7,735 bases of DNA from an uncultured Methylobacter sp. (GCA_903831545.1 CAIKYI010000779.1:1-7735), one strand, 5' to 3'. Shown: positions 1 to 6,661, numbered from the stretch's first letter. Notes: generated by a model not told the origin, from the letters alone. Translations and numbers: made by a program.

Positions 1-846
1 AGACACTCTAAAAATTCAGAAGAAAAATTTGTGATTATGGATTGCACTATTCTTGGATAGAATTTGTTTGAAAGCGAACACTTCGGTCATGAAAAGGGAT
101 CCTTTACGGGCGCTACAACACAAAAGAAAGGTTTGTTTGAACTGGCGGATAAAGGAACTTTGTTTCTTGATGAGGTAGGAGAGTTGCCTCTTTCGCAGCA
201 ACCTAAATTATTACGCGCTTTGGAGAGTGGTCAATTTCGTAGGGTGGGAGGAACAACACAATTATCTTCAAAAGTCAGATTGATATGCGCAACGCATAGG
301 AATCTGGGGGAAATGGTTTCACAAGGCTTATTCCGCGAAGATTTATTTTATCGATTATCGGTTTTTCAAATTGAGATCTCATCATTGCGGGAAAGAAAAG
401 AAGATATTCCTGCGCTTTGCTCTTATTTACTAACTCAGTTTGGCCAAATAAATGAATGTACCTACAGAATCAGCAAGCAAGCCCTGACAAAGCTTCTTCA
501 GCATCAATGGCCGGGAAATATTAGGGAGCTTAAGAACTGCCTGCATCTTGCTATTAATCTATGTTCAGGCTTTAACATTGAAGAGCAGGATATCAATATT
601 GTCCAGCGTGTGCCTGTAGCCAATACCAAAATCGCTGCTGCCACTGCCACTGCCACTGCGACTGCGGATGACTTATCAGCGCCACAATCAAACTCTCTTG
701 ACCAATTTGAAGCTAATTTCATTAAAGATTTGCTGCAAAGACATAGTGGTAACCGTCAGCTTATTGCTGCAGAAATGAATATTAGTGAAAGAACTTTGTA
801 TCGAAAACTTAAACGTTTCAACTTAAAAGGCAAGTTAATACTATGA
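1..846 (+). pseudogene. sigma-54-dependent transcriptional activator, 3' part, interrupted by an in-frame TAG
   Basis: This is the end of an NtrC-family enhancer-binding protein, which uses ATP hydrolysis to open sigma-54 promoters. Bases 1-57 translate in the same frame as the rest and fit the family pattern just after Walker A (HSKNSEEKFVIMDC, matching the usual H..S......FV..dC). A TAG follows at 58-60, and from TTG at 64 the frame is open for 260 codons. Counting from that [13 protein letters not shown] at 3-12, the sigma-54 contact loop GSFTGA at 12-17 (usual GAFTGA, so one substitution), Walker B GTLFLDEV at 31-38, the arginine-finger segment FREDLFYRL near 90, sensor II PGNIREL near 150, an Ala/Thr-repeat linker near 191-201, and a Fis-type HTH ending [17 protein letters not shown]. 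Spacing from the C of VIMDC to ESE matches the family exactly, so one base change to TAG explains the break. A product begun at TTG 64 would lack Walker A and could not act as an ATPase. The N-terminal sensor domain lies outside the window. The stop at 844-846 overlaps the next start. Confidence 0.8.
638..667 (+). repeat. hexanucleotide tandem repeat (CTGCCA, five units)
   Basis: Five consecutive 6-bp units occur here: CTGCCA three times, then CTGCGA and CTGCGG. In the reading frame they encode alternating Ala and Thr in the linker between the AAA+ domain and the HTH of the sigma-54 activator. Because the unit is six bases, slippage would change linker length without shifting the frame. Confidence 0.85.
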
Positions 847-1766
847 AGCCTTCTCTGATCAACTGGACGCTTAATGCGATTAATCCTGCCCTGGATCATT
901 TCACGCCACCTTATGACATGCGTGCTACCATTGGCCAATTGCAAACCTTGCCGCCATTACCGGGTATTGCATTGCGCATTATGCAATTAGCTACGGACCC
1001 AACCGCCGATGCTGCAAAATTGGCAGCTATTATCGAGATGGATCCATTATTGGCGGCACAAGTGGTTCGATGGGCAAGGTCGCCTTTGTATGCTTACCGT
1101 AGAAATATCACAAGCGTTCAAGAAGCTATTAATCGTGTTTTAGGTTTTGATTTTGTGTTTAATCTTGCTTTTGGGTTATCAGCTCTTGCAGCCTTAAAAG
1201 TACCCAAAGACGGCCCCATCGGGACTCGGTTGTTTTGGACTCACGCAATGGCGAGCACACGTTTAATGCCATTATTATGCAATCAAATGCCTGTTGAACA
1301 TCGTATTCCACAAGCGCAATTGTTTCTTCCCGGATTGCTGCATAATATTGGTTATCCGTTATTGGGTGATCAGTTTCCTAAGGAATTCAGTTATTTAAAT
1401 GGTTTGATATTGGCTAATCCAACGTTATCCATGCTTAATCTTGAAAAGTTCTCTTTAGGCGTTGATCATAATATGCTAGGGGCATGGCTGATGCGTTCCT
1501 GGAATATGCCCAAGCCAGTTATTGATGTTGTTTATCACCATCACAATCCTAATTACCGTGGTGAGAATCATCAGCTTAATATGCTGACCTATTTGAACGA
1601 TTCTTTGCTTGGTACACTTGGCATTGGTGATGCACAAATTCAATCCTGTCCTGAGGAGCTTTTAAAAGAGCTGAATTTGCCAGATAAGGCAACTGAGCAA
1701 GCTCTCGATAAGCTAAATGATTTGCTTGATAATATTCTCGAAACAGCGGATATGATTGTAGGTTAA
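843..1766 (+). CDS. HDOD-domain signalling protein
   Basis: A 307-residue protein dominated by an HDOD domain, a regulatory relative of HD phosphohydrolases found in bacterial signalling proteins. Visible hallmarks are [18 protein letters not shown] (about 36-53), [21 protein letters not shown] (about 63-83), [11 protein letters not shown] (about 91-101), the FWTHA segment with His134, LPGLLHNIG (about 162-170), [17 protein letters not shown] (about 207-223) and a final HHHNP (about 232-236). The position that is His-Asp in catalytic HD proteins reads His-Asn (167-168), so I infer a non-catalytic role. No other domain is visible, and no signal peptide or membrane segment. The ATG at 843 overlaps the upstream stop as ATGA, which suggests translational coupling; an AAAGG at 826-830 is a rather distant ribosome site. 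Met26 (ATG at 918) is a less likely alternative start. Target and signal are unknown, but the overlap implies shared function with the sigma-54 activator. Confidence 0.85.
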   Translation: MKPSLINWTLNAINPALDHFTPPYDMRATIGQLQTLPPLPGIALRIMQLATDPTADAAKLAAIIEMDPLLAAQVVRWARSPLYAYRRNITSVQEAINRVLGFDFVFNLAFGLSALAALKVPKDGPIGTRLFWTHAMASTRLMPLLCNQMPVEHRIPQAQLFLPGLLHNIGYPLLGDQFPKEFSYLNGLILANPTLSMLNLEKFSLGVDHNMLGAWLMRSWNMPKPVIDVVYHHHNPNYRGENHQLNMLTYLNDSLLGTLGIGDAQIQSCPEELLKELNLPDKATEQALDKLNDLLDNILETADMIVG

Positions 1767-2312
1767 CACGGGTATTTCAAAGCTCATGGTTTTTAAGTTA
1801 GGACGTAAAAAAATATAGCTAATAACAAGATCTGGAGGCCGATTTTCTTGTTTTCAGTTATTTTATTTAAAGACATCTTGCGCGCATAATCTCTAGCAGA
1901 TAAAAATCGGAAAAATTTTGTGAAAGAGATGTCAAAAAATGGCAAATTTTTTTATTGTTTTTGAATTGTCAGGCAACTCAAAAAACTCACTTTTTTAAGA
2001 TTTTTTTGTAAAAATTCCGCTTTAAAAATTCTGGATTGTCGTTAAATCGATCTATATAGTTCCCTCGACCAGGAAGTTGCAGTTAAATAAGGGATAACCA
2101 AGTAAATTTATTTCGTCCATGAAAAACACCGTTGTTCCACCTGAGATACCGAGCTGTAGATCATCATCCAAAGGGTGAGTAGATAAATAATTGCAATATC
2201 TTGATTTATTTTGTGTCTTTCGTCGATCAGCAGGGGTTTTTAAGTTAATCACCCATTTTGAAATGCAATGCTTAAATGCTGCATGTGCTATTGTTTTTAT
2301 TTGTAGGCGATT
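1767..2312. other. AT-rich intergenic stretch between convergent genes
   Basis: About 546 bases with no gene I can recognise, lying between the ends of the plus-strand HDOD gene and the minus-strand membrane protein. The part around 1860-2040 is very AT-rich, with many runs of five to seven A or T. It holds several short inverted repeats: AACAAGA/TCTTGTT at 1824-1830 and 1846-1852, CCGATTTT/AAAATCGG at 1839-1846 and 1903-1910, and GACATCT/AGATGTC at 1872-1878 and 1927-1933. The first, followed by a T-rich tract, could be a weak terminator for the HDOD gene. A minus-strand frame is open from 2312 down to a TAG at 2052-2054, but lacks a ribosome site and resembles no family I know. Confidence 0.6.
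1824..1866 (+). terminator. possible weak terminator after the HDOD gene
   Basis: The inverted repeat AACAAGA (1824-1830) and TCTTGTT (1846-1852) encloses a 15-base loop containing GGAGGCC and is followed by a T-rich tract (1851-1867). It starts 57 bases after the HDOD stop codon. The stem has only two G-C pairs, so the call is tentative. Confidence 0.25.
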
Positions 2313-4562
2313 CTATTTCCAGATGTTGACAATATTGGTGAAGTCATCTGTCCAGGGCTTCATGTCAAAATATAAGGGCATCTTTTGCCAGTTACCTAGG
2401 CGACTTAGACTCAGCGGTTTGATTGATTCTGCATGCTTTGCCATAACCACCCAATCAGTTGCAACTACCAGTGGTATGTCTTGTTGCGGTTTGTATTCCT
2501 GAATCAATGCTGCCAAGTGCAAGGCTTCGGCATTAATCGATAATACTTTTTTCAGGGATAAATGGCGGTTGGTCATATGAAAGGCGAGTATGCCGTTAGG
2601 TTTCATTTTTCTGAAATAGAGTTCAAGCGCTTCTTTGGTTAGCAGGTGCGTTGGCACCGAATCAGAACTGAACGCATCCATTATTAATAAATTAAACTGT
2701 TGATCCGGCTCTTTTTCAAGTGACAAGCGAGCGTCTCCGATGCGTATTGAGGCTTTAGGAGCGCATTGGCTCAGATAGCTAAAATAAGCAGGATTACTGG
2801 CAATGTCGACCATCAGCGGATCGATTTCATAGAGTGTCCAGTTTTGGCGGTCTTTTGCATAACAGGCTAAGGCTCCTGCGCCCAGGCCGACTACGCCAAT
2901 ATTCCAGTCTTGATTGGCAGTATCATATTCTTTAAATAATTGCCCCATGGGACCGGGACGGCTGTAATAGGTCAACGGTATTTGGGTTAAGTTGGTGACC
3001 AGTCGCTGTGCGCCGTGTTTGGTGGTGCCGTGGAATAATTCATGGTAGTTTTCAGGTTTGCCTTGTTCGTCAGTTAATACAGCATCGCGTACGGCTAGAA
3101 CGCCAAAAAAGGTGCGCTGTTGAAAAATGGTGTGAGAGGATAAGTCGTGTAGGCTGAGCGCCAGGAAAATAATCGCGCCTGTCATAAAAGCAAAACCAAC
3201 CGGGCGACTCCTTAGCAGGTAAGTTAAACAGGTTAGGATGATCAGGCTGATGACGATGAGATCAAAATACTGGAGTAGATTTTCAATGGTTGCATGAAGA
3301 ATAACTCCGCTAACAATCAGTAGGGCAGGGACTAATATTTGTAATATCAGGTCGGTATTTAGCGATAGTTTCTTCAAGCCGGGGCGCAGCAGTAAGGCGG
3401 CGATAATCATGATCGGGTATTCATAAACGGCATTGAATACAAAAGGTGCGACAAAGGTATTGAACATACCGCCTAACATGCCTGCAAACGACATAATTAA
3501 ATAGAAGGTCGTTAAATGCCGGGTATGTGGTCTTTTTTTAGCCAGTTCCCCATGACAGACCATTACCGCAAAGAAAAAAGCGATCAGGTGCAAAATCAGA
3601 TAGGCCCAATAAGGTAAATCTGCTGGATTAATAAAGGCGTAAGCAATAAATGGCAACAGGAACATCGGTTGCAACTTGACCATTAATGGATGTATTTTGT
3701 CATTCCATTTGGAAAAAACGATCACAAAAGACAATAAATATATCGTTAACGGGATGATCCAGAGCAACGGGACGGAGGCAATATCGGTGCTGATGAAATT
3801 GGTTAAACCCAATAGCAGGCTGGAAGGTACTAGCGCTAGTGCTAACCAGTGTAATTGCGTTGCAAGCCCAAGATTATTCGTCTGACTTTGTGTTTCAGTG
3901 TCGTCAATTTTTGTTTGGTTAATGTTTTGTTGGCTTTTCCATAGTACAAATGCACAACCTGCAATTAAAAGGCAAAGTAACAGATAGCCAATGCTCCAGT
4001 CACTTTTTTGGTTAGCCAGTCCTATATTGGGTTCAAGCAGGAACGGGTAGCTTAACAACGCAATCAGGCTGCCGGTATTACTGGCAGCATACAGATAATA
4101 AGGATCATGACTGGTGTGGTGGCCAACTTGGGCGAACCATTTTTGTATCAGGGGCGCGGTTGTCGACACAACGAAAAACGGCAGCCCGATAGCCAGAAAC
4201 AAAGTCCAGAGTAGCCAGAATGTTGGATTACTGTCAGTTGGCGGAACCGTGTTTTCCGGTAAAGCCAAAGGTAGCGCCAAAAAACTGATCAGTATCAGAG
4301 CGGTATGAATCAGGATTTGGCGATGCTGGCTATATCTCGTAGACAAAAAATGTGCGTAAAGATAACCCAAAAATAAAATGCTCTGGTAAAACACCATACA
4401 GGTATTCCAGACAGCGGGTGAGCCTCCTAGCAAGGGTAATAAGATTTTTCCGAACAGCGGCTGCAATACAAACATCAGTGTCGCACTGGTGAAAAGCGTT
4501 GCTGCAAATAAGAAAATGATGGAGAAATTGCGGTCAGGTAAAGCTTTTGAAAGGTGGTTCAT
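2313..4562 (-). CDS. polytopic membrane protein fused to a spermidine-synthase-like domain
   Basis: A 749-residue protein of the type annotated as fused MFS/spermidine synthase. The first part is membrane-embedded, with roughly 15 hydrophobic segments from about residue 13 to about residue 470 (beginning IIFLFAATLFTSATLMFVL). The C-terminal part is a Rossmann-type aminopropyltransferase or methyltransferase-like domain: VVGLGAG nucleotide-binding loop (GLGAG 559-563), EIDP 579-582, GDAR 609-612, DAFSSDSVP 629-637, then THLLTKEALELYF. Classical spermidine synthases have a GGGDG loop whose Asp contacts the decarboxylated S-adenosylmethionine substrate; here the loop is GLGAG, so true spermidine synthesis is doubtful. 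The closing WTDDFTNIVNIWK is typical of the family's end, supporting the TAG at 2313-2315 as the natural stop. No polyamine genes lie nearby. The ATG at 4562 has no clear ribosome site (CCAATAAAAATA precedes it), but the first membrane segment follows closely, so the start is reasonable. Substrate and physiological role are unknown. Confidence 0.85.
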   Translation of the reverse strand: MNHLSKALPDRNFSIIFLFAATLFTSATLMFVLQPLFGKILLPLLGGSPAVWNTCMVFYQSILFLGYLYAHFLSTRYSQHRQILIHTALILISFLALPLALPENTVPPTDSNPTFWLLWTLFLAIGLPFFVVSTTAPLIQKWFAQVGHHTSHDPYYLYAASNTGSLIALLSYPFLLEPNIGLANQKSDWSIGYLLLCLLIAGCAFVLWKSQQNINQTKIDDTETQSQTNNLGLATQLHWLALALVPSSLLLGLTNFISTDIASVPLLWIIPLTIYLLSFVIVFSKWNDKIHPLMVKLQPMFLLPFIAYAFINPADLPYWAYLILHLIAFFFAVMVCHGELAKKRPHTRHLTTFYLIMSFAGMLGGMFNTFVAPFVFNAVYEYPIMIIAALLLRPGLKKLSLNTDLILQILVPALLIVSGVILHATIENLLQYFDLIVISLIILTCLTYLLRSRPVGFAFMTGAIIFLALSLHDLSSHTIFQQRTFFGVLAVRDAVLTDEQGKPENYHELFHGTTKHGAQRLVTNLTQIPLTYYSRPGPMGQLFKEYDTANQDWNIGVVGLGAGALACYAKDRQNWTLYEIDPLMVDIASNPAYFSYLSQCAPKASIRIGDARLSLEKEPDQQFNLLIMDAFSSDSVPTHLLTKEALELYFRKMKPNGILAFHMTNRHLSLKKVLSINAEALHLAALIQEYKPQQDIPLVVATDWVVMAKHAESIKPLSLSRLGNWQKMPLYFDMKPWTDDFTNIVNIWK

Positions 4563-4802
4563 TATTTTTATTGGTAGCCCAAAGGCTTTTAATTTTTAAT
4601 GGGCTAATGATAAAGCATTTGTGGGGTTGGGGCAGTTGAAAAATAACTGGAGTTGATGTTTTAGACGATATTTAAGAATGAATGTTCCTGCCTGACTGGC
4701 TTTTGGGCGGGTTGCGGATTAAAACGTAAATGAATAAAAAACGTATTGAATAAATTGATTGAGAGTATAGATGTCTTTGGTGAGTAAATGAAATTATGCC
4801 TT

Positions 4803-4854
4803 TAGGACTAGCCGTGCGGGCCTTAACCTCCAAAGGCTCGCGCGGCTGGTTTTG
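4803..4854 (+). terminator. GC-rich stem-loop, possible terminator or small-RNA end
   Basis: The arms at 4810-4824 and 4833-4847 pair over 15 positions around an 8-base loop (4825-4832); pairing can continue outward to 4803 and 4854 with more wobbles. In plus-strand RNA all 15 core positions pair, two of them as G-U; in minus-strand RNA those two become A-C mismatches. The plus strand then continues GGTTTTGCGATCTTT, a weak U-tract, while the minus strand has none. It could terminate an unseen plus-strand RNA or serve as a transcript-end structure for cytochrome c4. The strand and role are uncertain. Confidence 0.4.
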
Positions 4855-4861
4855 CGATCTT

Positions 4862-4888
4862 TATTAATTAATAGCGCTATATAGCGCT
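4862..4888. repeat. two abutting perfect palindromes after cytochrome c4
   Basis: TATTAATTAATA (4862-4873) is a perfect 12-bp palindrome and AGCGCTATATAGCGCT (4873-4888) a perfect 16-bp palindrome; they share one base. They lie just past the cytochrome c4 stop in its direction of transcription. They could bind a dimeric protein or fold in RNA, but no T-tract follows on the minus strand. Confidence 0.7.
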
Positions 4889-4909
4889 TTATCCATTATG
4901 GTTTTCTAT

Positions 4910-5476
4910 TTAGCGTGCGCCAAAATAAGCCGCAAGTGCTTTAATATCTGTTTCAGAGAGATTTGCGGTAATAGCTTGCATTGGACCGCTTTTGCGTAGT
5001 CCTCCCTTGAAATTATTTAGTTGCTGTTCAAGATATCCGGGGTGTTGGCCGGCAAGTCTTGGTAGTTGACCTTTACCTTCGGCCGATAGTCCGTGACAGC
5101 CCAAGCACATGCTTGCGCTAGCTTCTCCTGACTTGGCTAATGTTGGATCGCTGATAGCTCTGGCAGGTTTTTGGCTTGAAAAGTAAGCGGCAAGATTATC
5201 CATGTCTTCATTGCTTAGATTAGTCGCAATCGCTTGCATCATGGTGTTGCTTCGGTTTCCGGATTTGAAAGCCTTAAGCTGATTTACCAGATAAGCTGGC
5301 TGTTGAGCTGCCAAACTTGGCCATTGTGCATTTCCACTGATTCCTTTTTGACCATGACAGCCTACACAGGAGCCAGATTTTAGCTCACCTGCGGCGATAT
5401 CAGCAGCTGAAGCTGGCAAGGTAAAGAAAGCAGTTAATAAGAAAGAAGACAGTAAAGATTGTTTTAGTGAGAGCAT
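4910..5476 (-). CDS. di-haem cytochrome c4
   Basis: A 188-residue periplasmic electron carrier of the cytochrome c4 family, expected to pass electrons from the bc1 complex towards terminal oxidases. A signal peptide is clear (hydrophobic core SLLSSFLLTAFFTL, likely cleavage after PASA at about residue 24). The mature protein is two similar halves, each with one haem c site: CVGCH at 37-41 and CLGCH at 124-128. Each half has a Met placed to be the sixth iron ligand: Met79 or Met80 in NTMMQAIATNLS and Met166 in SGPMQAITANLS. The repeated pattern (LAxQxPxYL.xQLxxFK.G and NLSxxDxxxLAAYF) shows the internal duplication. At about 164 mature residues it is slightly shorter than many family members. 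The ATG at 5476 is well supported by AAGAGG (5483-5488) six bases upstream. It appears to have its own leader with a palindromic site at 5516-5537. It could equally be named a c-type cytochrome without the c4 label, but the architecture fits c4 well. Confidence 0.93.
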   Translation of the reverse strand: MLSLKQSLLSSFLLTAFFTLPASAADIAAGELKSGSCVGCHGQKGISGNAQWPSLAAQQPAYLVNQLKAFKSGNRSNTMMQAIATNLSNEDMDNLAAYFSSQKPARAISDPTLAKSGEASASMCLGCHGLSAEGKGQLPRLAGQHPGYLEQQLNNFKGGLRKSGPMQAITANLSETDIKALAAYFGAR

Positions 5477-5482
5477 GGTTAA

Positions 5483-5488
5483 CCTCTT
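5483..5488 (-). promoter_or_regulatory. ribosome binding site of cytochrome c4
   Basis: AAGAGG on the minus strand ends six bases before the ATG at 5476, a good match and spacing that fixes the start. Confidence 0.7.
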
Positions 5489-5515
5489 AGGGCGGCTGGG
5501 CTAGGCATCTGCTTG

Positions 5516-5537
5516 GTGAGTGATCAAAATCACTCAC
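5516..5537. promoter_or_regulatory. palindromic operator-like site upstream of cytochrome c4 (CRP/FNR-type)
   Basis: GTGAGTGAT (5516-5524) and ATCACTCAC (5529-5537) form a perfect 9-bp inverted repeat around CAAA. The core GTGAT-N4-ATCAC matches the core of the CRP consensus (TGTGATCTAGATCACA) and differs by one base per half from the FNR pattern TTGAT-N4-ATCAA. Its centre lies about 50 bases upstream of the cytochrome c4 ATG. In RNA it would also form a strong hairpin in the leader, so a terminator or leader role without a U-tract is an alternative. Confidence 0.45.
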
Positions 5538-5557
5538 TGTTTCCAGATGGAGAACTC

Positions 5558-5563
5558 ACTATA
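5558..5563 (-). promoter_or_regulatory. possible -10 element for cytochrome c4
   Basis: TATAGT on the minus strand (5563 to 5558) is one mismatch from TATAAT. No good -35 sits at 16-18 bases; a TTGACT at 5597 to 5592 is 28 bases away, too far for standard spacing. If used, transcription would start near 5550 and the palindrome at 5516-5537 would be in the 5' leader. Confidence 0.25.
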
Positions 5564-5587
5564 CAACTAAAAGTGCCAATTCATAAC

Positions 5588-5611
5588 AAAAAGTCAAGCT
5601 AGATACTTTTT
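5588..5611 (-). terminator. possible weak terminator after sspB
   Basis: On the minus strand AAAAAGT (5611 to 5605) and ACTTTTT (5594 to 5588) pair around a 10-base loop, ending in five T. It begins 25 bases past the sspB stop. The stem has one G-C pair only, so strength is doubtful. Confidence 0.3.
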
Positions 5612-5636
5612 TAGGGGGCTAAACTAGTTAAACGCT

Positions 5637-6017
5637 TTATTTTACGATGCGTAAAGTGGGTTTAGATGTTGGTTTTTTTGTCGGTGGAGGTGGTTCATCT
5701 TCTTCGGTTTCTTCCTGATCGAAGATCATGCCTTTGCCATTTTCTTTAGCATAGATAGCCAATACAGCATTGATTGGTGTGGCAATGTGCATGGGTTTTC
5801 CACTAAATCGGGCGTTAAATTCAATTTCCTCGTTACCGAGATTGAGTCCCTGGATGGCTTCTGGCCTTATATTTAAAACTATTTTTCCGTCTTCAATAAA
5901 ATCAGTCGGTAAAATTGCTTTAGGGTTATTGGCGTCCACCAGCAGGTGTGGCGTTAGATTGTTATCGATAATCCATTCGTAAATTGAACGTATTAAATAA
6001 GGCTTTAAAGGAGTCAT
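5637..6017 (-). CDS. sspB: ClpXP protease specificity-enhancing factor SspB
   Basis: A 126-residue adaptor that binds ssrA-tagged proteins from stalled ribosomes and hands them to the ClpXP protease in the cytoplasm. The folded substrate-binding domain covers about residues 1-100 (PYLIRSIYEWIIDNNLTPHLLVDA near the start, then GKIVLNIRPEAIQGLNLGNEEIEFNARFSGKP and INAVLAIYAKENGKGMIF). An acidic and proline-rich linker (EETEEDEPPPPTKKPTSKP) leads to the final TLRIVK, which matches the ClpX-binding tail of the E. coli protein (ALRVVK). All three parts expected of the family are present, and the shorter linker is within what relatives show. The ATG at 6017 is 11 bases after the sspA stop and lacks a clear ribosome site, suggesting coupled translation with sspA. 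Confidence 0.95.
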   Translation of the reverse strand: MTPLKPYLIRSIYEWIIDNNLTPHLLVDANNPKAILPTDFIEDGKIVLNIRPEAIQGLNLGNEEIEFNARFSGKPMHIATPINAVLAIYAKENGKGMIFDQEETEEDEPPPPTKKPTSKPTLRIVK

Positions 6018-6028
6018 GGTGCTGGATA

Positions 6029-6661
6029 TTATTTTAAAGGCTCAATCATTTCTTTTTCAGCGTCGCTTAGACTGCGTTTGAATGCAGCTCTATTAAATAT
6101 GCGCTGTGCATAATTGGAAATCACATCATTCGGCGTTGATATATCAATGCCTATGCTGGGAAGACGCCATAACAAGGGAGCAATCACACAATCTATCAGT
6201 GAAAATTCATCACTCATAAAGTATGGTCTGGCTGCAAAGATAGGTGCAGCTGACAAGATGCTTTCTCTAAGCATTTTCTTGGCACGGGCAGACTTTTTCT
6301 CGCCAGAAAATAAAATTTCATCCAGTAATTGATACCAGTCCTGATCGATACGCTTGATCAGCATTCTGGCATTGGCACGGGATACAGGATCCATTTGGTG
6401 TAACGGTGGATGTGGAAATCGTTCGTCCAGATATTCCATGATGATGCGCGAGTCATACAGTACCAGATCGCGTTCTATCAGTGTCGGTGACGTGCCGTTT
6501 GGATTTAGCTCTAGTAAATCTTCTGGTGGTTCTGCCGGATCGTAATATTCAATATCAGCGACAACTCCCTTCTCATGCAAAACAAAACGGGCACAGTGGC
6601 TCATTGCACATGTTGGAGATGAAAAAAGCGTCATTACAGATTTACGAGTAATATTTGTCAC
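6029..6661 (-). CDS. sspA: stringent starvation protein A (SspA)
   Basis: A 210-residue glutathione-transferase-fold protein that associates with RNA polymerase and supports stationary-phase and acid-stress gene expression in E. coli; relatives lack GST activity. It matches E. coli SspA along its length: KSVMTLFSSPTCAMSHCARFVLHEKGV in the thioredoxin-like N-terminal domain (about 7-33), LNPNGTSPTL (52-61), SRIIMEYLDERFPHPPL (71-87) with the conserved PHPPL surface pocket, and SDEFSLIDCVIAPLLWRLPSIGI in the helical C-terminal domain. I choose the GTG at 6661: the ribosome site AAGAGG (6671-6676) lies nine bases upstream of it, whereas an in-frame TTG at 6670 directly touches that site and cannot be the start; the resulting N-terminus also fits E. 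coli SspA in length. It is followed closely by sspB. An extended -10 promoter lies just upstream, so it can be expressed independently of petABC. Confidence 0.95.
   Translation of the reverse strand: MTNITRKSVMTLFSSPTCAMSHCARFVLHEKGVVADIEYYDPAEPPEDLLELNPNGTSPTLIERDLVLYDSRIIMEYLDERFPHPPLHQMDPVSRANARMLIKRIDQDWYQLLDEILFSGEKKSARAKKMLRESILSAAPIFAARPYFMSDEFSLIDCVIAPLLWRLPSIGIDISTPNDVISNYAQRIFNRAAFKRSLSDAEKEMIEPLK

Larger units (their letters stand above)
4563..4909. other. intergenic region with a cluster of inverted repeats
   Basis: About 347 bases between the membrane-protein start and the cytochrome c4 stop. I see no credible gene on either strand. The right part contains a GC-rich stem-loop (4803-4854) and two abutting palindromes (4862-4888), described separately. 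The left part has TAGCCC/GGGCTA (4575-4580 and 4601-4606), which could form a hairpin in the leader of the membrane-protein mRNA. A TATCAT on the minus strand (4612 to 4607) could be a -10 element for that gene, but no matching -35 is present. Confidence 0.55.

Noticed and set aside
58..60. General reassignment of TAG to an amino acid
   Set aside because: The membrane protein ends naturally at a TAG directly after its family-typical C-terminus, and the other genes use ordinary stops, so a local nonsense mutation is simpler.
504..722. Minus-strand frame with an Ala-Val repeat
   Set aside because: It is the antisense reading of the hexamer repeat inside the sigma-54 activator and has no family features.
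2052..2252. Minus-strand frame beginning with GTG at 2252 as an independent 66-residue gene
   Set aside because: No ribosome binding site, no recognised domain, and the GTG is merely an internal codon of the longer frame that continues from the membrane protein's stop. Reported only as an observation.
2191..2502. Plus-strand frame overlapping the end of the membrane protein
   Set aside because: Most of it lies opposite the well-supported spermidine-synthase-like domain, and the product is Cys-rich and unlike any family.
4575..4606. TAGCCC/GGGCTA hairpin as a riboswitch before the membrane protein
   Set aside because: Only a six-base stem with a 20-base AT-rich loop; no riboswitch core is recognisable.
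5592..5597. TTGACT as the -35 of the cytochrome c4 promoter
   Set aside because: It is 28 bases from the best -10 candidate (TATAGT), outside normal spacing, and it overlaps the weak terminator-like repeat after sspB.
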